In this document: piece after piece, positions 1 through 5,551 of the stretch | Position numbering within the stretch: the stretch's first letter is position 1 | Layout of the letters: each line of letters starts with the position of its first letter | DNA from: CAYLNK01 sp964384675 | Lineage (GTDB): Bacteria; Acidobacteriota; Thermoanaerobaculia; UBA5066 | Direction: 5' to 3' | Length of the DNA: 5,551 nucleotides | Assembly (NCBI GenBank): GCA_964384675.1 | Contig: CAYLNK010000383.1 | Location: 1-5,551, forward strand | The notes under the pieces: model-generated | What the model was told of the DNA's origin: nothing | The model's database searches: none | What the model saw: the letters and a program-made list of their open reading frames with translations, nothing else | Made by a program: the position numbers and the translations under genes

Positions 1-1794
1 CACGACGTCCACGCGCGGCTCCTCGCGCTCGGACGCGCGGCACGCCTCCCCGAGCTGCGCGAGCTGGGCGCCACGCAAGCGGTCCTCAAGACGCTCGAGA
101 AGGAGGGCCTCGTCGTCGTCGTGGAGGAGGAGCGTCGCGTCGAGCTCGGGCGCCACGTCGGGACGGCCGATCGCGACCGGAGATTCGAGCCGACCCCGGC
201 GCAGGCCGTGGCGATCGCGTCGATCGGCGAGGCGGTCGCGTCCCGCGCCGAGCGGCACCTGCTGGTGGACGGCGTCACCGGGAGCGGCAAGACCGAGGTG
301 TACCTGGCCGCGCTCGACGCCGCGCGCCGGGCCGGCCGTCGCGGGATCCTGCTGGTGCCGGAGATCGCGCTCGCCCCGGCGCTCGTGCGCCGCGTCGTGG
401 CCCGGTTCGGCGAGCGAGTCTCCCTCCTGCACAGCGGTCTCTCCGACGGCGAGCGCGCGGCGGAGTGGGAGCGCGCGCGGCGCGGCGAGGTGGACGCCGT
501 CGTCGGTCCGCGATCCGCCGTCTTCGCGCCGCTCCCCGAGCTCGGCGTGATCGTGGTGGACGAGGCGCACGAGGGGGCCTACAAGCAGGCCGAGACGCCG
601 CGCTACGACGCCCGCGACCTGGCCCGGGCGCGCGCCCGGCGCGAGGGGGCGACGCTGGTCTTCGGCTCGGCCACGCCGTCGATGGAGCTGGAGCGGCTGG
701 CTCGCGACGGCAAGCTGCCGCGTCTCCTCCTGCCCGAACGCCCGAATGCGCGCGAGCGGGGGCGCGTGGAGGTCGTGGACCTGCGGGGCGAGCGGTCGCT
801 CCCGGGAGACCACGGGAAGATCCTCTTCGCCGAGCGGACGAAGCGGATCCTCTCGGAGTCGTTCGGGAAGGGGGAGCAGGCGATCGTCCTCCTGAACCGG
901 CGGGGCTTCTCGCCGTCGCTGATGTGCCGCGCCTGCGGCGAGGACTTCCGCTGTCGCAACTGCTCGGTGGCCCGCACCTATCACCGAAGGAACGAGCGGC
1001 TGGTCTGCCACTACTGCGCCGACGTGATCCGCCGGCCCGCCGCCTGCCCGAAGTGCGCCTCGGAGGTGCTGATGCCGATCGGCTTCGGCACCGAGCGGCT
1101 CGAGGAGCGTTTCGAGGAGCTCTTCCCGGGAATCACCCACGCGGTCCTGGATCGCGACGCCGCGGCGCGCCGGGGCGGGGCGGCGGGCGTCCTGCAGGAC
1201 TTCGAGAGCGGACGCGCGCAGGCCCTCCTCGGCACGCAGATGGTGGCCAAGGGGCACGACTTCCCGAACGCCACGTCGCTCGCCGTCCTCGACGCCGACG
1301 CGCTCCTCTCGTTCCCCGACTTCCGGGCGGCCGAGCGGACCTTCCAGCTGGTGACCCAGGCGGCGGGCCGCGTGGGGCGAGGCGACCGGCCGGGCCTCGT
1401 CGCCGTGCAGACCGCCCGCCCCGACCACGAGGCGATCCGCGCCGCCGTCGCGCAGGACCACCAGGCCTTCGCCGAGGCGGAGCTCCGCTTCCGTCGCGCG
1501 TTCCGCTACCCGCCCTTCACGCACCTCCTCCTCGCGCTCTGGACCGACCCCGACGTGGAGAAGGCCGAGAGCGCCGCGAGGGAGGGAGCCGCCGCCGTCG
1601 CGCCGTCGCTGCGAGGGCCGGGGATGCGGCTCCTCGGGCCGGCGCCCGCGCCGATCGAGAGGCTCAAGGGCCTCTTCCGCTTCCACCTCCTGGTGAAGTC
1701 GGAGTCGCGCGACGGGATCGCCGAGGCGGGCCGGCTGCTCCAGGCGCTTCCCCGCCCGCCCCGCCTCGACGTCGACCCGCAGAGCCTCCTCTGA
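1..1794 (+). CDS. priA: Primosomal protein N' (replication restart helicase PriA), 5'-truncated by window edge
   Basis: PriA is a cytoplasmic 3'-5' superfamily 2 helicase that recognises abandoned replication forks and starts primosome assembly to reload the replicative helicase. The frame is open from base 1 to the TGA at 1792-1794, giving 597 residues. Compared with about 730 in the family, the N-terminal DNA 3'-end-binding domain is missing. Residues 1-45 look like the end of the winged-helix region. Visible motifs: Walker A GVTGSGKT (271-294), DEAH box (559-570), GSATPS (664-681), the GTQMVAKGHDF motif (from 1231) and the arginine-finger motif QAAGRVGR (1357-1380). Eight cysteines, with codons at 925, 934, 952, 961, 1006, 1015, 1045 and 1054, form the two zinc sites inserted between the helicase lobes. 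The C-terminal domain has the typical YPPF (from 1507) and ends in the usual DVDP-type tail. A GTG at 121 is in frame but lies inside the conserved protein, so it is not the start. No damage is visible. Confidence 0.97.
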   Translation, partial: HDVHARLLALGRAARLPELRELGATQAVLKTLEKEGLVVVVEEERRVELGRHVGTADRDRRFEPTPAQAVAIASIGEAVASRAERHLLVDGVTGSGKTEVYLAALDAARRAGRRGILLVPEIALAPALVRRVVARFGERVSLLHSGLSDGERAAEWERARRGEVDAVVGPRSAVFAPLPELGVIVVDEAHEGAYKQAETPRYDARDLARARARREGATLVFGSATPSMELERLARDGKLPRLLLPERPNARERGRVEVVDLRGERSLPGDHGKILFAERTKRILSESFGKGEQAIVLLNRRGFSPSLMCRACGEDFRCRNCSVARTYHRRNERLVCHYCADVIRRPAACPKCASEVLMPIGFGTERLEERFEELFPGITHAVLDRDAAARRGGAAGVLQDFESGRAQALLGTQMVAKGHDFPNATSLAVLDADALLSFPDFRAAERTFQLVTQAAGRVGRGDRPGLVAVQTARPDHEAIRAAVAQDHQAFAEAELRFRRAFRYPPFTHLLLALWTDPDVEKAESAAREGAAAVAPSLRGPGMRLLGPAPAPIERLKGLFRFHLLVKSESRDGIAEAGRLLQALPRPPRLDVDPQSLL

Positions 1795-1797
1795 GGG
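1793..1797 (+). promoter_or_regulatory. Weak Shine-Dalgarno-like GAGGG before the kinase start
   Basis: GAGGG overlaps the last two bases of the priA stop codon and lies 12 bases before the ATG at 1810. That spacing is longer than optimal. No better purine-rich motif occurs in the gap, so initiation may rely on coupling to ribosomes finishing priA. No promoter is recognisable between the two genes, which fits a shared transcript (inference). Confidence 0.3.
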
Positions 1798-1809
1798 CAC
1801 AATTCCGGC

Positions 1810-4800
1810 ATGCGAAGGGGAGCGATCGTCGCGGCGCTCGTCGCCGCCCTGGGATTCGCTCCGGTCGCCCGTGCCGTGGCGCCGTCGCCCCCGCCGGGGC
1901 ATCCGTCGGTGCGCCGGTTCTCGACCGCGGACGGCCTCCCGCACGACACGGTGTACGCGGTCACGCGGGATCGGGACGGCTACCTCTGGATCGGTACGCA
2001 GAACGGCGCCGCGCGCTACGACGGCCGCCGGTTCACCACGTTCGACATGCCGGACGCTGCGACCTCGAACTACGTGCGAGACCTCCTGGCGGCCCGGGAC
2101 GGCTCGCTCTGGTTCGCCCGGCAGAACGGCGGTGTGGTCCGCCTGAAGGACGGCCGTACGACCGTGCTCGGCGTCGCCCGGGGGCTGCCTTCGGGCAGGG
2201 TGAACACCGTCGCCGAGTCGCCGGGGCCCGACGGCGCCCCGACCGTCTTCGTCGGATTGCACGGAGGCGGCGTCTGCCGGCTCTCGGGCGATCGCTTCGT
2301 CCCCGTGGAGACCGACGCGACGGCATCCTGGCGCGTGTGGAAGCTCGTCCACGCGCGCCTCCCGGGCCGCGCCGCGACGCTGCTGGCGGCCTCCGAGGAA
2401 GGGCTCTTCGCCCTGGAGAAGGGCCGCTTCGTGCACGTGCCGGTCGACACCGGCGGCGCGAAGGCGTCCTTCAACTCGATCGTCACCGTCGAGCACGGCG
2501 AGTCCGCGACGGCGTACCTGGGCACGTACGGGGCCGGTGTGGTCATCGTGTCGTCGGCCGGGACGACCCGGGTCGACGCGACGCGCGGCCTCCCGGCCAA
2601 CCTCGTGACCGCCCTCGCGGCGACGCCCGGTCCGGGCGGTCGCCCGATCGTCTGGGTCGGGACGCGCGGCGGGGGCCTCGCGCGGATCGACGGCGACCGT
2701 GCGCGCGCCGTGGCGCTCGACGCCCGGGCGAACGAGGTCTTCGGCCTCGCCTCCGGGCTCGGGGACGGTGCGCTCTGGGTGGGGATCCGCGCCTTCGGGC
2801 TGGCCCGCCTCGCGCTCAGCCCATTCACGGCGCTCGACGTCTGGTCGGGCCTGCCGTCGGACAACGTCGGGGACATCCGGCTCGTGCCGCGCCCGGGCGG
2901 GAACGAGATCTGGCTCTCGACGAACCGCGGCGTCGGGATCTACAGGGACGGCGAGATCCGCGTCCTCGACACGCGGAACGGGATCCCGGGCCGGGAGATC
3001 GGCTTCTTCGCCTCGACCGGACCCGCGGAGAGGCCGGACGTCTGGACCGGAACGCTCGCCAACGGGCTGGCGCGCCTGCGCGACGGCGCGCCGACCGTGG
3101 TGCTCGACGTGGCCCGGGGCTTCGTGACGGACCGGATCTTCGCGCTCCTCGCCACACCGGAAGGGCTCTGGGTCGGCACCGATCTCGGCAAGCTCGTCCT
3201 CGTCGATCCGGAGTCGACCCGGACCCTGGCCGTCGTCGACGGCGTCCCGCACAACGAGGTCCTCAACCTGGCACGCACGCCGGACGGCACGCTCTGGGCC
3301 GCCACGCGCTCCGGTCTCGCCGTCGTCCGAGATCGGAAGGTGGTCCGCCTGCTGACGAGCGCGGACGGCCTGCCGAACGACGAGGTCCTCGTCCTGTCGA
3401 TCCTCCCCGGCCCCGCCGGCGACGAGCTGTGGGCGGGGACGCGCGGCGGCACGGCGCGGCTGCAGCTGCCGGTGGCCGACCTGGCATCGGCGCGTTTCGC
3501 GCGCGTCCCGGGCCTGCCCGACGGCGTCGCCAACGCGGCGGTCCAGGCGATCCTGCCGGACGGTCACGGAAACGTCTTCCTCGGTACGCACCGGGGCATC
3601 GTCCGGATATCGCCGGCCGGGGTGCGTGTCTTCACGACCGCGGACGGCGTCCCCAGCAACATCGCGGCGTGGGGTGGTCTCGTCGACGCCGAGGGCCGGA
3701 TCTGGACCTCGACCAGCGGGGGCGCGGCGATCCTGGACACGGAAGCCGAGGGGCTCGCCCCGGGGCCGCCGGCGCCGCTGGTGATCGAGTCGATCCTGCG
3801 GAACGACCGGCCGGTCCCCGGCCCGGCGTCGGGGGCCGTCCTGCGGCACGACGAGTCGCTGTCCCTGGAGCTCGCGCTCCTCTCGTTCGCGAGCGCGGCG
3901 GGAGTCACCTACCGCGCCCAGCTCGTCGGGCTCGAGCCGCGGCCGTCCGAGCCCGCACCGGCGCCGGTCTTCCGGTACTCACGCCTGCCGGCCGGCCGCT
4001 ACGTCTTCCGGGGCTGGGGCCGGGACGAGCGCGGCGTCGAGTCGGGCCCGGTGGAGCTCGCGTTCTCGGTGACGGAAGCGCCGTGGCGCTCGCTCCCGGC
4101 GCTCGCCCTGTACGCGGCGGCATTCGTGCTGGCGGTGGCCAGCCTCCTCCGCCTGCGCACCACGGCGCTGCGTGCCCGCGCCCGGGAGCTGGAGGCCCTG
4201 GTCGAGGCGCGCACGCGCGAGCTCGTCGCCGCGCGCGACCAGGCCCTCGCCGGTAGCCGTACCAAGGACGCGTTCCTCACCAACGTGAGCCACGAGCTGC
4301 GCACCCCGCTCAACGCGATCCTCGGCTACGCCGAGCTCCTGCGCGAGGAGCTGCCCGGGCGCGCCGACGACCTCCTTCACGACGTGGGCCGGATCCAGAC
4401 GGCGGCTCAGATGCAGCTGGGGCTCGTGAACGAGATCCTCGACCTCTCGAAGGTCGAGGCCGGGCGGATCGAGCTCCACCTGACGACCTTCGGAGTGGAC
4501 GAGCTCGTCTCGACGGTCGTCGACACCATCCGCCCACTGGCGGCGAGGAACGGAAACAAGGTGATGGTGGCCGGATCGCCGGGAGCGGGCGAGATCCGGG
4601 CGGACCGCACGCGGCTGCTTCAGGTCCTGCTGAACCTCCTCTCCAACGCATCGAAGTTCACGAAGGACGGCGTCGTCACGCTGGCCGTGTCGCGGCTGAA
4701 CGGCGCGGCGGGAGAGGAAGTCGTCTTCCGCGTGACCGACACGGGGATCGGCATGACCGAGGTCCAGATGGCGCGCCTCTTCCAGCCGTTCCTGCAGGCG

Positions 4801-5551
4801 GACGCCTCGACGTCCGCCACTTACGGGGGAACGGGGCTCGGCCTCGTGATCGCCAAGCGGTTCTGCGAGCTGATGGGAGGCGACCTGGGCGTCGAGAGCG
4901 AGGAGGGGAAGGGGTCGCGGTTCACGGCCTGGATCCCGGTCTCCGTCGGGGAGGCACGGGGGAGGCCGGGTGGCGCCAGGCCCGGCACCCTCCCTTCGGC
5001 AGGGGCGGGAGTGGTGGGGCTGATCCTGGCGCTTCTCCTTTCCGGGCACGTGGCGATGGCCTCGCGCGTCGCGACGGATCCGGGCCGAGACCGTGGGGCC
5101 AGGGCGGGTGCGGCCCCGGCGATGACGATGACCTTCGCCGGCGGGCATCCGGAGCCGACGCTGAGCCTGTACGACGGGCCCGGCGGTTCGTTCGTCGAGC
5201 ATGCGTCGAAGGCGTACCCGGCGCTCGAACTCGTCGTACTTCCAGTACCGGGGCCGGAGGGCGGCCACGGAGGCCGTCTCCTGGGCCTTCGACCTCCGTA
5301 TCCGGAGTCCAGGATGTCGTCCGGGCTCTTCGGGCGTCCACCCCCTGCGTCTACGACGAGCTTCGAGCTCGGGCTGAGCTGGAAAGTGCCGGGGACGTGC
5401 ACGTACGACGTGTCGCGTGGCGGCGCGTGGTTCGCCTACGACCGGTCGTGGGGTGGGTCGTGCACTGAGAGTCGTTCGGGATGGGACGAGGCCCCCGACC
5501 CCTTGGGGCTGTGTGCCTTCGGAATCCCGTGTCCGAAGGCGATCCAAGGGG
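1810..5551 (+). CDS. Two-propeller periplasmic sensor histidine kinase (Reg_prop / Y_Y_Y / HisKA / HATPase), open at 3' window edge
   Basis: This is an inner-membrane sensor kinase that would detect a periplasmic ligand and autophosphorylate a histidine in the cytoplasm. Residues 1-22 form a signal peptide (MRRG, hydrophobic run, ARA cleavage site). Residues about 34-650 hold fourteen propeller blades, and about 656-760 a Y_Y_Y-like domain (VTYRAQLVGLE, LPAGRYVFRGWG). Residues 762-782 are a membrane helix, and 783-815 a charged coiled coil. HisKA carries the H-box SHELRTPL, phospho-acceptor His828 (codon 4291-4293). HATPase_c has the N-box LLNLLSNASKFT (Asn946), G1 box DTGIGM (977-982), F-box (LFQPF, 990-994) and G2 box GGTGLGL (1006-1012), and ends near residue 1044 (4941). 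All catalytic residues look intact. No receiver or AraC-type domain follows, unlike the hybrid versions. The frame has no stop to 5551 (at least 1247 residues), so the last 200 residues are unexplained. The start at 1810 is the only one that places the signal peptide correctly, 15 bases after priA. The ligand and partner regulator are unknown. Confidence 0.9.
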   Translation, partial: MRRGAIVAALVAALGFAPVARAVAPSPPPGHPSVRRFSTADGLPHDTVYAVTRDRDGYLWIGTQNGAARYDGRRFTTFDMPDAATSNYVRDLLAARDGSLWFARQNGGVVRLKDGRTTVLGVARGLPSGRVNTVAESPGPDGAPTVFVGLHGGGVCRLSGDRFVPVETDATASWRVWKLVHARLPGRAATLLAASEEGLFALEKGRFVHVPVDTGGAKASFNSIVTVEHGESATAYLGTYGAGVVIVSSAGTTRVDATRGLPANLVTALAATPGPGGRPIVWVGTRGGGLARIDGDRARAVALDARANEVFGLASGLGDGALWVGIRAFGLARLALSPFTALDVWSGLPSDNVGDIRLVPRPGGNEIWLSTNRGVGIYRDGEIRVLDTRNGIPGREIGFFASTGPAERPDVWTGTLANGLARLRDGAPTVVLDVARGFVTDRIFALLATPEGLWVGTDLGKLVLVDPESTRTLAVVDGVPHNEVLNLARTPDGTLWAATRSGLAVVRDRKVVRLLTSADGLPNDEVLVLSILPGPAGDELWAGTRGGTARLQLPVADLASARFARVPGLPDGVANAAVQAILPDGHGNVFLGTHRGIVRISPAGVRVFTTADGVPSNIAAWGGLVDAEGRIWTSTSGGAAILDTEAEGLAPGPPAPLVIESILRNDRPVPGPASGAVLRHDESLSLELALLSFASAAGVTYRAQLVGLEPRPSEPAPAPVFRYSRLPAGRYVFRGWGRDERGVESGPVELAFSVTEAPWRSLPALALYAAAFVLAVASLLRLRTTALRARARELEALVEARTRELVAARDQALAGSRTKDAFLTNVSHELRTPLNAILGYAELLREELPGRADDLLHDVGRIQTAAQMQLGLVNEILDLSKVEAGRIELHLTTFGVDELVSTVVDTIRPLAARNGNKVMVAGSPGAGEIRADRTRLLQVLLNLLSNASKFTKDGVVTLAVSRLNGAAGEEVVFRVTDTGIGMTEVQMARLFQPFLQADASTSATYGGTGLGLVIAKRFCELMGGDLGVESEEGKGSRFTAWIPVSVGEARGRPGGARPGTLPSAGAGVVGLILALLLSGHVAMASRVATDPGRDRGARAGAAPAMTMTFAGGHPEPTLSLYDGPGGSFVEHASKAYPALELVVLPVPGPEGGHGGRLLGLRPPYPESRMSSGLFGRPPPASTTSFELGLSWKVPGTCTYDVSRGGAWFAYDRSWGGSCTESRSGWDEAPDPLGLCAFGIPCPKAIQG
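1909..3760 (+). repeat. Fourteen tandem Reg_prop-type beta-propeller blades within the kinase
   Basis: Protein-level repeats of about 40-45 residues follow the pattern D-G-(L/V/I)-P-x-(D/N/S), a hydrophobic strand, a Gly/Asp turn, then L-W-(V/I/A)-G-T. Clear cores sit at residues 41-44 with W60, then W101, 125-127, 260-262 with W282, W323, 347-349 with W368, 391-393 with W412, W454, 478-480 with W496, 520-522 with W541, 568-570 with F590, and 613-615 with W632. Two more degenerate blades fill about 174-255. The count of fourteen matches two seven-bladed propellers, the known arrangement in sensor domains of polysaccharide-responsive two-component systems. The boundaries are estimated by eye. 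Confidence 0.8.
4942..5551 (+). other. Unassigned tail: in-frame extension of the kinase, or an intergenic region plus a new secreted-protein gene
   Basis: About 610 bases follow the end of the HATPase domain. The kinase frame stays open throughout, encoding Gly/Pro/Arg-rich sequence and then a hydrophobic stretch, VVGLILALLLSGHVAMA (5011-5061), that looks like a signal peptide with an AMA cleavage site. GTG codons at 5011 and 5014 could start a separate gene, with AGGGG at 5001-5005 as a possible ribosome site. The downstream residues include four cysteines (codons at 5398, 5461, 5512 and 5530) and several aromatics but match no family I recognise. G or C at the third position is roughly 80% over 5041-5550, lower than in the kinase body. 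Around 5221-5280 the strongest G/C phase moves to another codon position. It could be a genuine C-terminal extension, a fusion, a frameshift at the kinase end, or a chance open frame in GC-rich DNA. Confidence 0.5.
4965..5009 (+). terminator. Two consecutive GC-rich hairpins after the kinase domain
   Basis: GCCGGG (4965-4970) pairs with CCCGGC (4981-4986) around a loop that contains the palindrome TGGCGCCA. A second imperfect hairpin follows, with CCCTCCCT pairing to AGGGGCGGG around TTCGGC. There is no T-rich tract after either, so Rho-independent termination is not established. The open kinase frame runs through both. They resemble intergenic sequence more than coding sequence (inference). 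Confidence 0.22.

Noticed and set aside
121..123. GTG as a start for priA
   Set aside because: The upstream codons from base 1 are in frame and encode winged-helix-like PriA sequence, so the gene begins before the window.
2070..2876. A 268-codon minus-strand open frame opposite the propeller
   Set aside because: It is antisense to clear propeller blades, has Ser/Pro/Arg-rich composition and shows no recognisable motif.
465..4256. A 1263-codon open frame on the + strand in the third frame
   Set aside because: It overlaps both priA and the kinase, and its product is an Arg/Gly/Ala/Pro-rich string with no domain. Stop codons are rare in out-of-frame readings of such GC-rich genes.
5236..5248. 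Small inverted repeat GTACT-TCC-AGTAC
   Set aside because: Five-base arms with a three-base spacer are expected by chance, and no operator context is visible.
3979..5547. A 522-codon minus-strand open frame
   Set aside because: Most of it lies opposite the intact Y_Y_Y, HisKA and HATPase coding sequence, and its translation is Arg-rich and low in structure. Only a short part (about 5215-5290) shows coding-like bias, and that is reported separately.

Overview
The window is very GC-rich DNA (roughly 70-75% by eye, third codon positions almost all G or C) from a bacterium. It carries two adjacent genes on the + strand, each cut by a window edge. The first is the bulk of priA, the replication-restart helicase (1-1794, 5' end missing). 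Fifteen bases later begins a large membrane sensor histidine kinase (ATG at 1810). It has a signal peptide, fourteen beta-propeller blades, a Y_Y_Y-like domain, one membrane helix, a coiled coil, and HisKA and HATPase domains. Such periplasmic two-propeller kinases are common in Bacteroidota and Acidobacteriota. With this base composition, a high-GC acidobacterial-type lineage is a reasonable but weak guess.

Layout: 1-1794 priA; 1795-1809 a 15-base gap with a weak GAGGG motif overlapping the priA stop; 1810 to about 4941 the recognisable kinase; about 4942-5551 a 610-base tail with no recognised domain. The kinase frame has no stop codon anywhere up to 5551. The tail contains two GC-rich hairpins (4965-5009), then a signal-peptide-like hydrophobic stretch (about 5011-5061), then a Cys- and Trp-containing segment that cannot be identified. 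Codon-position base composition is weaker and locally inconsistent there, so the true 3' end of the kinase is uncertain.

The two genes have no obvious functional link: one restarts stalled replication forks, the other senses an unknown periplasmic or extracellular ligand. The short gap makes co-transcription or translational coupling likely. No receiver domain or DNA-binding domain is seen, so the kinase's response regulator must lie outside the window. No RNA genes, insertion sequences, CRISPR arrays, origins or convincing promoters were seen. The most interesting spot is the kinase tail, but I do not see strong evidence of a new biological system.
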